From the NCBI GenBank assembly GCA_943323935.2, contig CALPJR020000072.1:1-5616 (forward strand): a stretch of 5,616 nucleotides of DNA, in the 5' to 3' direction. The notes under the pieces were generated by a model. That model worked only from the letters and a program-made list of their open reading frames with translations. It searched no databases and was not told where the DNA came from. The translations under genes and the position numbers were made by a program. The DNA comes from Bifidobacterium breve. GTDB lineage: Bacteria; Bacteroidota; Bacteroidia; Chitinophagales; Chitinophagaceae. Of this stretch, positions 1-5,616 are shown in pieces (position 1 is the first letter of the stretch; every line of letters begins with the position of its first letter).

Positions 1-425
1 ATTCTATCAATAAAGAATTGCGTTAATTCAATCGAACTGATTTTTTTATTTTTAATTAAAAAAGCCAATTGTTCTATTGAGTAAAAAGCAAGCTCATTTT
101 TATTAGTTGGAATTGTAACAGAAGTAGGTGCGTCCCAAATGATAGGCTTTTGAACTTTATTCAATTTCATTCCTGGAAGGATCGCTGTATGCCAAAGACT
201 GAGTGGCGTACTATTATTCAAAGACAATCCATGCATGGATTTATAGTTTGCCAAATTGTCTATCACATCATTGAATAAGGAATCAATTTCAGGATCTGTG
301 AATTGAAGGTCCATTAACTTCGCGCTGCTTAACAGGTCTGTTTTTGCAATAGGACGTTCTTGTGCAAATAGGGGATTAGTAAAAAGAGTGATAAGACAAA
401 AAAAGCCAGTCAACATTTTTTTCAT
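1..425 (-). CDS. Amidase-signature family enzyme, exported; N-terminal part only
   Basis: This reading frame stays open from an ATG at 423-425 to the left window edge and gives 141 residues of a longer protein. Residues 1-21 form a signal peptide: a short basic start (MKK), a hydrophobic core, and LFA followed by Gln-22, a typical signal peptidase I site. No lipobox cysteine is seen, so export to the periplasm is expected. Residues from about 112 (ELAFYSIEQLAFLI, then KKISSIELTQFF) match the start of the amidase-signature domain, whose usual opening reads like 'SxxeLaxLixxxxxSsvELT'. The catalytic Lys-Ser-Ser region and the glycine/serine-rich signature lie outside the window, so activity and substrate cannot be judged. 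Residues 22-110 are a less recognisable linker. A second Met at residue 4 is an alternative start. The gene begins 36 bases after the helicase stop and could be read from the same transcript or from its own promoter. GatA is unlikely because GatA is cytoplasmic and has no signal peptide. Confidence 0.8.
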   Translation of the reverse strand, partial: MKKMLTGFFCLITLFTNPLFAQERPIAKTDLLSSAKLMDLQFTDPEIDSLFNDVIDNLANYKSMHGLSLNNSTPLSLWHTAILPGMKLNKVQKPIIWDAPTSVTIPTNKNELAFYSIEQLAFLIKNKKISSIELTQFFIDR

Positions 426-437
426 AGAAAAACGATT

Positions 438-468
438 TAGGTAATTATCTCAAAGATAATATTACCTA
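438..468 (-). terminator. Imperfect inverted repeat between helicase and amidase genes, possible weak terminator
   Basis: TAGGTAAT (438-445) pairs with ATTACCTA (461-468), and TATCT (446-450) pairs with AGATA (454-458). This leaves a two-base bulge at 459-460 and a three-base loop. On the minus strand the hairpin overlaps the helicase stop codon (462-464) and a short T run follows about eight bases later. The stem is AT-rich and the T run is not adjacent, so it would be a weak intrinsic terminator at best. It could instead be an mRNA 3'-end stabiliser or an operator for the amidase gene. Confidence 0.35.
451..458 (-). promoter_or_regulatory. Candidate -7 promoter element for the amidase gene
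   Basis: The minus strand reads TATCTTTG here, a full match to the Bacteroidota -7 consensus TAnnTTTG. It lies 25 bases before the amidase ATG, which would give a short leader of about 20 bases. No clear TTG -33 element is present at the usual 19-21 base spacing, and the motif falls inside the loop and stem of the inverted repeat, so the match may be chance. Confidence 0.3.
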
Positions 469-1748
469 GTCGGTTTTGAATTAGGAAAACGTCTTTTTTG
501 TCCTCCATTCTGACCTCCATTGGCTCCACCTTCTCTTGGTGCTCTTCCTCTGGTGTTATTGGGCTTGCCCCAACCTGCGTCTTTTGAGGTTTTATTTGCG
601 TGAAACTGCTGCATTGGGTAAGGATGGCTTTCGATCACTGGGATGGATTTGCCAATCAGCTTTTCAATATCTTTTAAGAATACTTTTTCTTCATAATCAC
701 AAAATGAGTATGCTGCGCCTGATGCACCAGCCCTTCCTGTTCTTCCAATTCGGTGCACATAAGTTTCTGGAATATTCGGAATCTCAAAATTAATCACATG
801 CGCTAATTCATCTACGTCAATCCCTCTTGCAGCAATATCAGTGGCAACCAATACCCTGGTGGATTGGTCTTTAAAATTACTTAATGCCCTTTGTCTTGCA
901 TTTTGAGATTTATTTCCATGAATGGCTTCTGCAGAAACATTATTTTTTACCAATAGGTTGACCACTTTGTCTGCACCATGTTTGGTTCTTGTAAACACCA
1001 ATACATTTTTAATATTCTGGTCTTTCAACAATTCCATTAACAATGAATTCTTATTGACTTTATCTACAAAATAAACCGATTGTTCAATGATTTCCACCGT
1101 TGAAGAAACCGGCGTAACTGATACTGAGCTTGGTTTATTTAAAATAGCATTTGCTAAACTTACAATTTCAGAAGGCATCGTTGCAGAGAAAAATAGCGAT
1201 TGTCTTTTCTTTGGTAAGACTGCTAATAGTTTTTTGATATCATGCACAAATCCCATGTCTAACATACGATCGGCCTCATCTAAAACAAAAAATTCAACAT
1301 CTCTTAAACTAAGATGACCTTGATTCATTAAATCCAGTAAACGACCTGGTGTAGCAATCACCACATCCACACCATTTCTTAGTGCGGTCACCTGAGGTCC
1401 CTGACCTACGCCACCAAAAATAACAGTGCAATTCAATGGAGTGTGTCTACCATATGCTTCAAAATTTTCGGCAATCTGAATAGCCAATTCGCGTGTTGGC
1501 GTAACAATTAATGTTCTAATTTTTTTGCGCCTCTCTGCAGGCTTATGTTGTAACAATAACTGGATAATAGGAAGGGTAAAAGCGGCAGTTTTACCTGTGC
1601 CGGTTTGTGCGCAACCAAGTAAGTCTTTTCCTTCTAATATAATAGGGATGGACTGCGCTTGAATAGGCGTTGGGGTCGTATAGCCTTCTTCGAAAAGGGC
1701 TAATAGGATAGGCTCGATTAAGCCTAATTCTTTAAAATTCGTACTCAT
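462..1748 (-). CDS. rhlE: DEAD-box ATP-dependent RNA helicase, RhlE-like
   Basis: This is a cytoplasmic ATP-dependent RNA unwinding enzyme of the kind used in ribosome assembly, RNA turnover and cold adaptation. From the chosen start it has 428 residues and carries every core motif in order: Q motif (Phe-5 to Gln-30 region, ending PTPIQ), Walker A AQTGTGKT 47-54, PTRELA 84-89, TPGR 133-136, DEAD 157-160, SAT 188-190, [10 protein letters not shown] 302-311 and [10 protein letters not shown] 332-341. Both RecA-like domains are intact. The tail after about residue 375 is short, basic and rich in Gly, Asn and Arg, as in RhlE proteins, and has no DbpA/CsdA-type RNA-binding domain. The ATG at 1746-1748 is preferred because the family-like sequence begins with [10 protein letters not shown]; an in-frame TTG at 1758-1760 would add only four residues. 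The gene starts 35 bases after alkB, so it may share that transcript or use a promoter inside alkB. RhlE is the closest subfamily by eye; RhlB or SrmB are less likely. Confidence 0.95.
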   Translation of the reverse strand: MSTNFKELGLIEPILLALFEEGYTTPTPIQAQSIPIILEGKDLLGCAQTGTGKTAAFTLPIIQLLLQHKPAERRKKIRTLIVTPTRELAIQIAENFEAYGRHTPLNCTVIFGGVGQGPQVTALRNGVDVVIATPGRLLDLMNQGHLSLRDVEFFVLDEADRMLDMGFVHDIKKLLAVLPKKRQSLFFSATMPSEIVSLANAILNKPSSVSVTPVSSTVEIIEQSVYFVDKVNKNSLLMELLKDQNIKNVLVFTRTKHGADKVVNLLVKNNVSAEAIHGNKSQNARQRALSNFKDQSTRVLVATDIAARGIDVDELAHVINFEIPNIPETYVHRIGRTGRAGASGAAYSFCDYEEKVFLKDIEKLIGKSIPVIESHPYPMQQFHANKTSKDAGWGKPNNTRGRAPREGGANGGQNGGQKRRFPNSKPTR

Positions 1749-1783
1749 AATGGACTGCAAGGTACGACATTTTAAACGGAGCC

Positions 1784-2842
1784 TTAATTATTGGGCAAAA
1801 GGCTGTACTTGCGCATCTGCTGATGCATAATTTTGAACCAAAGAGGTGGGAAGAGAGAAAGGATGATCATGCCAGGATAACCCGTAGGCATTTGTGGCGC
1901 CTCATCCATATTTCTTAAAACCTGGTACTTGCGAGATGCCATATAATGATGATCGCTATGTCTACTGAGTTCAAATAACATCAATCTTCCAATAATATGA
2001 TTACTATTCCAGCTATGATGTGGCTTCACTCTTTCAAAAAGTTCACCTGAGCCTTTTTCTCTTTGTAAGCCATAATGCTCAATATAGTTGACTGTTTCAA
2101 GTAAGATAGCACCGATGGTTGCTGCAAGGATAAAATAAGCTGTAATGATAAAGCCAAAATTAATAAAGATCAAAAGCAATAGTCCAATTTGAATCAATTG
2201 AAACAACATCATTTCATTGAATAAAATTGGTAAGAAGCGCTGTTTCTTTTTTGCATCCTCAATCGCAATATGCCAAGCACTTAAATAAGTGCCAATAAAA
2301 GTTTGTATCCAAAATGCGTACACAGATTGTTTGAATTTAGCTGTACTAGGGTCATCAGGCGTTGCTACATGTTTATGGTGTCCTTTATTGTGTTCGATAA
2401 AGAAGTGCATGTATAAGCTGGTTAGCAACAAAGATTTTGCTAAAAATTGTTCAAATTTATTGGTTCGATGTCCTAATTCGTGTGCGACATTAATTCCAAA
2501 TGCGCCGCATAATAAACCCATCCCAATGATGCTACCCAAGGTGTCTACATTAGATTGGCTGGAACCAATATGTGTTAAAAAAGTATATAATACAAAATAC
2601 TGAATCGGCACAGTGCACCATAACACAACATCATACCATTTATTGGCTTTGGCCAATTGTTCTTCGGCCGCATCTAAATTAGCAGGATTTGGTGCAATAA
2701 ATAGTTCAACTAAGGGCACCATGAAAAATGTATACAGTAGTGGGGTCCAAGCATACAATCCAGATTTCGTAAAACTTAAATAGCCTAAGATATACAATAC
2801 AAAAGGCGTGGCGTATTTGAAAATTTTGATAAAATTTTGCAT
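1784..2842 (-). CDS. alkB: AlkB-type membrane di-iron alkane/fatty-acyl hydroxylase
   Basis: Members of this family are integral-membrane non-haem di-iron enzymes that hydroxylate the terminal carbon of medium-chain alkanes or similar chains, using O2 and electrons from rubredoxin. The 352-residue protein has the full histidine set of the fatty-acid desaturase/hydroxylase superfamily: HELGH at 121-125, EHNKGHHKH at 150-158, HHSWNSN at 275-281 and HSDHH at 295-299. It also has NYIEHYG at 252-258, the signature that separates AlkB from ordinary desaturases. Hydrophobic segments near residues 10-24, 32-50, 73-92, 103-119, 132-148, 175-195 and 212-250 fit a multi-pass inner-membrane protein with the histidines on the cytoplasmic side. 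It is somewhat shorter than the Pseudomonas GPo1 enzyme, lacking extra N-terminal length. No rubredoxin, rubredoxin reductase, alcohol dehydrogenase or regulator gene is visible nearby, so the electron donor must be encoded elsewhere. The substrate cannot be read from sequence; a fatty-acid or other hydrocarbon hydroxylase is possible. The helicase gene follows 35 bases downstream. Confidence 0.9.
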   Translation of the reverse strand: MQNFIKIFKYATPFVLYILGYLSFTKSGLYAWTPLLYTFFMVPLVELFIAPNPANLDAAEEQLAKANKWYDVVLWCTVPIQYFVLYTFLTHIGSSQSNVDTLGSIIGMGLLCGAFGINVAHELGHRTNKFEQFLAKSLLLTSLYMHFFIEHNKGHHKHVATPDDPSTAKFKQSVYAFWIQTFIGTYLSAWHIAIEDAKKKQRFLPILFNEMMLFQLIQIGLLLLIFINFGFIITAYFILAATIGAILLETVNYIEHYGLQREKGSGELFERVKPHHSWNSNHIIGRLMLFELSRHSDHHYMASRKYQVLRNMDEAPQMPTGYPGMIILSLFPPLWFKIMHQQMRKYSLLPNN

Positions 2843-2912
2843 GACTAAATATAATAATAAGTTTTTAGAAACTTATTAAAGCGCAGCTAAATTTTGGATA
2901 GTATAATTAGTC
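2843..2912 (-). promoter_or_regulatory. Outer inverted repeat in the alkB leader, ending at the start codon
   Basis: GACTAAATATAAT at 2843-2855 and AGTATAATTAGTC at 2900-2912 are inverted copies of each other at 11 of 13 positions. In an alkB leader transcript they could pair to form a long stem whose last base sits directly before the ATG (2840-2842), enclosing the perfect hairpin at 2855-2878. Such a fold could limit ribosome access or act as a leader switch; as DNA it could be a pair of regulator sites. This is an inference from complementarity in AT-rich sequence only. Confidence 0.35.
2855..2878 (-). terminator. Perfect 10-bp inverted repeat in the glmS-alkB gap: glmS terminator or alkB operator
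   Basis: TAATAAGTTT (2855-2864) and AAACTTATTA (2869-2878) are perfect complements separated by four bases. On the minus strand, which both flanking genes use, the hairpin is followed by a T-rich stretch (TTATATTT), so it could end glmS transcription about 70 bases past the glmS stop. The stem is almost all A/T and therefore weak, and it lies only 12 bases before the alkB ATG. A regulator-binding palindrome or a leader hairpin controlling alkB is an equally good reading. Confidence 0.4.
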
Positions 2913-2929
2913 TTAAACCTTTTGTTTAA
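2913..2929 (-). repeat. Short inverted repeat just downstream of glmS
   Basis: TTAAAC (2913-2918) and GTTTAA (2924-2929) are perfect 6-bp complements around a five-base loop, about 20 bases after the glmS stop on the minus strand. No T run follows, so it is not a convincing terminator by itself; it may help protect the glmS mRNA end, or be chance in AT-rich DNA. Confidence 0.2.
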
Positions 2930-2948
2930 CAATCTACTTCCTTTATGG

Positions 2949-4787
2949 CTACTCAACAGTAACAGATTTCGCTAGGTTTCTTGGCTTATCTACATCAATG
3001 CCTTTAGCAACCCCTACATAGTAACTGAGTAATTGTAAAGGGATTACACTTAATAATGGGGCAATCACTTCGTCGATATCTGGCACAAACATCACATTGT
3101 CCGACATAGAAGGCAAGACCGTGTCTCCTTCTGTGGCGACCGCAATAATTTGTCCTTTTCTTGCTTTGATTTCTTGGATATTGGATACCACTTTTTCGTA
3201 ATAAAGGTCTTTAGTGGCCACAAAAACAACAGGTAAATTTTCGTCTACCAAGGCAATTGGTCCGTGTTTCATTTCGGCAGCTGGATAACCTTCGGCATGG
3301 ATATAAGTGATCTCTTTTAATTTCAATGCACCTTCTAATGCAATTGGGAAATTAAAACCTCTACCTAAATATAAAAAATCTTTAGCGCCTTTATATTGTT
3401 GTGCAATGGCCTCAATTTTTTTGGTATCTGCTAAAATGGTTTTCACTTTTTCTGGGACAGATGCCAGTTCATTGATCAAGTGTTCATAGCGTTCATCAGA
3501 AATACTGCCTTTTGCTTTTGCTATTTTTAATGCCATCATCGTCAATACAGCCAATTGTCCTGTGAAAGCCTTGGTACTTGCCACACCAATTTCAGGACCA
3601 GCATGGGTATAAGCACCAGCATGACTTAATCTTGCGATACTACTTCCTACTGCATTCACAACACCGAATATAAATGCACCTTTTTCTTTTGCACTTTCTA
3701 ATGCCACCAATGTATCAGCAGTCTCTCCACTTTGAGAAATGGCTATAATCACATCGCCAGGATGAATCACCGGATTACGGTATCTAAATTCTGATGCGTA
3801 TTCAACTTCTACTGGGATGCGGCATAATTCTTCAATCAAATATTCTGCCACCAAGCCAGCATGCCAACTTGTACCACATGCTACAATCATAATTCTTGAA
3901 GCTTTTGTCAATGCTTCTAAATGATTGTCTACACCAGCCATCACAATTTGTTGCTCCTCTTGTAATAGTCTTCCTCTTAAGCAATCAAAAATAGTTGCAG
4001 GCTGTTCAAAAATTTCTTTCAACATAAAATGGTCATAGCCGCCTTTTTCAATCGCCGCCAATTCCATATCCAATTTTTGTATAAATGGTGTTTGCTTTTC
4101 GTTACCTAAATTTTTCAAAATCAATTCATCCTTTTTCACAATGGCAATCTCATAATCGTTCACATACACCACTTCTTTGGTGTATTCAATAATAGGCGAG
4201 GCGTCACTTGCTAAAAAATGTTCGTCTTTTCCAATACCAATCACTAGTGGACTTCCTTTTCGAGCTGCAATAATGGTTTCAGGATCTTCTTGGTCAATTA
4301 ATAAGATGCAATAGGCGCCTACAATTCTTTTTAAAGCAATACGTAAAGCCTCTTCTAAATTACTGTTGTTATTTTCTTGGATGTCTTGTATGAAATTTAA
4401 TAATACTTCGGTATCGGTATCACTTTTAAAAGTATAACCTTTGGAAAGTAGTTCTGTTTTAATTTGTGTGTAGTTCTCAATTATACCATTGTGCAACATG
4501 GCCAATCTACCATTATTAGATAAGTGTGGGTGCGCATTGCGATCAGATGGTTCTCCATGTGTAGCCCAACGGGTATGACCAATACAAATATGGGAGTGCA
4601 TATTTTTACCTACCACAGCTTCTTCTAATTCAGCAACTTTCCCCTTTTTTTTATGCACTTGCAATTGACCATCTTGAATGATCGCTACACCAGTACTATC
4701 ATAGCCACGGTATTCTAATCGCTTTAATCCTTTTAATACAATTGGGTATGCTTCTCTATGACCTATATAACCTACAATTCCACACAT
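2949..4787 (-). CDS. glmS: Glutamine--fructose-6-phosphate aminotransferase (isomerizing)
   Basis: GlmS converts fructose-6-phosphate and glutamine to glucosamine-6-phosphate and glutamate, the first committed step to UDP-GlcNAc for peptidoglycan and lipopolysaccharide. The protein is cytoplasmic. The 612 residues match the normal family length. The N-terminal Ntn glutaminase domain (about 1-240) starts MCGIVGYIG, with Cys-2 as nucleophile after Met removal, and has RGYDS at 27-31, HTRWATHG at 71-78 and SDTDTE at 122-127. Two SIS sugar-isomerase domains follow: CGTSWHAGL 304-312, SQSGET 351-356 and STKAFT 404-409 in the first, and LGRGFNFP 474-481, KEITYIHAEG 491-500 and MKHGP 506-510 in the second. 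The C-terminus KPRNLAKSVTVE carries the lysine (607) that forms the Schiff base in the E. coli enzyme; Glu-492 and His-508 line up with the E. coli isomerase residues. Nothing is missing or truncated. It is transcribed away from the acetyltransferase gene, from a 62-base gap too short for a glmS ribozyme. Confidence 0.98.
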   Translation of the reverse strand: MCGIVGYIGHREAYPIVLKGLKRLEYRGYDSTGVAIIQDGQLQVHKKKGKVAELEEAVVGKNMHSHICIGHTRWATHGEPSDRNAHPHLSNNGRLAMLHNGIIENYTQIKTELLSKGYTFKSDTDTEVLLNFIQDIQENNNSNLEEALRIALKRIVGAYCILLIDQEDPETIIAARKGSPLVIGIGKDEHFLASDASPIIEYTKEVVYVNDYEIAIVKKDELILKNLGNEKQTPFIQKLDMELAAIEKGGYDHFMLKEIFEQPATIFDCLRGRLLQEEQQIVMAGVDNHLEALTKASRIMIVACGTSWHAGLVAEYLIEELCRIPVEVEYASEFRYRNPVIHPGDVIIAISQSGETADTLVALESAKEKGAFIFGVVNAVGSSIARLSHAGAYTHAGPEIGVASTKAFTGQLAVLTMMALKIAKAKGSISDERYEHLINELASVPEKVKTILADTKKIEAIAQQYKGAKDFLYLGRGFNFPIALEGALKLKEITYIHAEGYPAAEMKHGPIALVDENLPVVFVATKDLYYEKVVSNIQEIKARKGQIIAVATEGDTVLPSMSDNVMFVPDIDEVIAPLLSVIPLQLLSYYVGVAKGIDVDKPRNLAKSVTVE

Positions 4788-4790
4788 ATT

Positions 4791-4821
4791 TTGATGATTT
4801 GAACTTTATTCAATAATTTAT
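4791..4821 (+). promoter_or_regulatory. Candidate promoter for the acetyltransferase gene
   Basis: TTG at 4791-4793 is followed after 20 bases by TAATTTAT at 4814-4821, a near match to the Bacteroidota -33/-7 pattern TTG-N19-21-TAnnTTTG with only the last base different. Transcription would begin near 4827, leaving a leader of about 22 bases. It is only a motif match in AT-rich DNA. Confidence 0.3.
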
Positions 4822-4822
4822 G

Positions 4823-4830
4823 CAAAAATA
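4823..4830 (-). promoter_or_regulatory. Candidate -7 promoter element for glmS
   Basis: The minus strand reads TATTTTTG, a full match to the Bacteroidota -7 consensus TAnnTTTG, and lies 35 bases before the glmS ATG. Expected transcription start is near 4817. No TTG -33 box is seen at normal spacing; the upstream half would run into the acetyltransferase leader and first codons. It almost abuts the candidate plus-strand -7 element at 4814-4821. Confidence 0.35.
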
Positions 4831-4849
4831 AACATTAATAATTTAATGT

Positions 4850-5473
4850 ATGGATCCCAAATTGAATTTTGATACAAGTAAAGACATCATTTTAGAAAAC
4901 GAACGCGTGTTATTGCGTCCTTTGGTGCAAGAAGATGCGGTTTATCTATCGGCTTATGTCAAAGCCGAACCAACACTTTGGAAATATGCATTAACGCCAA
5001 TTACAACAGCAGAAGCATTTGAGCAGTATATCAAAACAGCGATTGAATCAAGAAGCTTAAACACATCCTATCCATTTATTGTCTTTGATAAACTGCAAAA
5101 TCAATATGTAGGTAGTACAAGATTCTATGACATACAATTGGAAAATAAATCTACACAGTTTGGTTATACTTGGTACAGTGAAAAAACTTGGGGGACAGGT
5201 TTGAATGAGCACTGTAAATTATTACTCTTAACATATGCATTTGAAACAATCGGATTTGAGCGCGTAGAGTTTCGTGCAGACAACAGAAATAAGCGAAGCA
5301 TCGCGGCTATGCAAAAGATAGGGTGCACTGTCGAAGGAATTTTGCGCAATCATCTACCAAAAAGTGATGGCACAAGACGTGACTCTATTGTATTGAGTAT
5401 GCTAAAAAAGGAGTGGCCTACTATTAAAGCAGGGTTCCTTGCAAGAATAAAAATGCAAGACCAAAATAAATAA
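4850..5473 (+). CDS. GNAT family N-acetyltransferase, RimJ/RimL type
   Basis: Proteins of this family transfer acetyl groups from acetyl-CoA to an amine such as a protein N-terminus or a small molecule. The 207-residue protein opens its fold with ERVLLRPL (18-25), the usual first strand of RimJ/RimL-like members. A middle strand YVGSTRF is at 86-92, followed by a CoA-binding loop and helix at about 105-130, where [13 protein letters not shown] takes the place of the common 'wGkGyatEA' form. [18 protein letters not shown] at 141-158 and EGILRNH at 162-168 are the late motifs typical of the subfamily. The catalytic base and substrate cannot be assigned. There is no signal peptide or membrane segment, so it should be cytoplasmic. 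It is the only plus-strand gene, starting 62 bases from the divergent glmS start. Its last 15 codons and stop overlap the end of mgtE on the other strand, and the tail after Trp-189 looks non-conserved and basic. No specific gene symbol is justified. Confidence 0.9.
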   Translation: MDPKLNFDTSKDIILENERVLLRPLVQEDAVYLSAYVKAEPTLWKYALTPITTAEAFEQYIKTAIESRSLNTSYPFIVFDKLQNQYVGSTRFYDIQLENKSTQFGYTWYSEKTWGTGLNEHCKLLLLTYAFETIGFERVEFRADNRNKRSIAAMQKIGCTVEGILRNHLPKSDGTRRDSIVLSMLKKEWPTIKAGFLARIKMQDQNK

Positions 5474-5616
5474 GGATTGCAGTGACGTCCACCAGAGTTG
5501 CCACAAATGGTGCAGACGAAACGGCAGGATCTGCGCCTAATCTTTTTAAGACCATTGGCAACATGGATCCAGTGATGGTACCCCAAATCACAACACCCAC
5601 TAAGGTTAATCCAATG
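5424..5616 (-). CDS. mgtE: MgtE-type magnesium transporter, C-terminal fragment
   Basis: The last 63 residues of a protein entering from the right edge are visible, ending at a TAA at 5424-5426. MgtE is a dimeric inner-membrane Mg2+ channel gated by cytoplasmic N and CBS domains; those parts lie outside the window. What is seen is the end of the membrane domain: a hydrophobic helix from the edge ([19 protein letters not shown]), the loop [14 protein letters not shown] with the family's DPA-xxS-xPF pattern, and the last helix beginning [14 protein letters not shown]. The aspartate in LVDVT, 20 residues before the end, is in the position of the Mg2+-selecting Asp-432 of the Thermus thermophilus protein, judging by motif and distance to the C-terminus. 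The helix finishes with a short tail (LQGTLL). The gene converges with the acetyltransferase gene and its last 50 bases are shared with it on the opposite strand. The family call is firm; intactness of the rest is unknown. Confidence 0.88.
   Translation of the reverse strand, partial: IGLTLVGVVIWGTITGSMLPMVLKRLGADPAVSSAPFVATLVDVTAILIYFGLAFLFLQGTLL

Noticed and set aside
536..793. Plus-strand open frame of 85 codons inside the helicase gene
   Set aside because: It is antisense to the conserved C-terminal RecA domain and tail of the helicase, with a composition (many Leu, Phe, Cys, Trp) that reflects the opposite strand rather than a protein.
1749..1760. TTG start adding four residues to the helicase
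   Set aside because: The ATG at 1746-1748 begins the family-like N-terminus, and no ribosome-binding sequence favours the upstream TTG.
2289..2603. Plus-strand open frame of 104 codons inside alkB
   Set aside because: It lies wholly within alkB on the opposite strand, is rich in Cys and Pro, and has no recognisable motif, while alkB has all family signatures across this stretch.
4788..4849. A glmS ribozyme upstream of glmS
   Set aside because: The whole gap to the divergent gene is 62 bases, far shorter than the glmS ribozyme core, and no ribozyme-like sequence is seen; that ribozyme is known mainly from Firmicutes.
5350..5586. Minus-strand open frame of 78 codons overlapping the end of the acetyltransferase gene
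   Set aside because: It is a different frame from the mgtE C-terminus, which gives a recognisable protein over the same bases; the 78-codon frame has a Cys/Arg-rich composition and no family resemblance.

Overview
The window is AT-rich chromosomal DNA that looks like a member of the Bacteroidota, possibly a Chitinophagaceae relative. The evidence is the A/T-rich codon choice, the absence of purine-rich Shine-Dalgarno sequences before the starts, several matches to the Bacteroidota -7 promoter element TAnnTTTG, and the style of the proteins. The genus cannot be fixed from the sequence alone.

Layout, left to right. A secreted amidase-signature enzyme is cut by the left edge (1-425, minus). It is followed by a RhlE-type DEAD-box RNA helicase (462-1748, minus), an AlkB-type membrane alkane/fatty-acyl hydroxylase (1784-2842, minus) and glucosamine-6-phosphate synthase GlmS (2949-4787, minus). 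A GNAT N-acetyltransferase of the RimJ/RimL type is the only plus-strand gene (4850-5473). The C-terminus of an MgtE magnesium transporter enters from the right edge (5424-5616, minus). Coding density is very high: the longest gap is 106 bases, between glmS and alkB, and no gene-free stretch reaches 300 bases.

Organisation. On the minus strand the transcription order is glmS, then alkB, rhlE and the amidase. The alkB-rhlE and rhlE-amidase gaps are only about 35 bases each, so these three may be partly co-transcribed. Hairpin-forming inverted repeats lie in the glmS-alkB gap and in the rhlE-amidase gap. glmS and the acetyltransferase gene diverge from a 62-base gap with candidate promoters for both directions. 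The acetyltransferase and mgtE genes converge and overlap by 50 bases at their 3' ends.

Functionally this is a mix of housekeeping genes (cell-wall amino-sugar synthesis, RNA remodelling, magnesium uptake) and one catabolic or lipid-modifying membrane hydroxylase. I found no tRNA, rRNA, CRISPR array, insertion sequence or phage gene, and no convincing new multi-gene system. The most unusual points are the nested inverted repeats that end exactly at the alkB start codon and the convergent GNAT/mgtE overlap.
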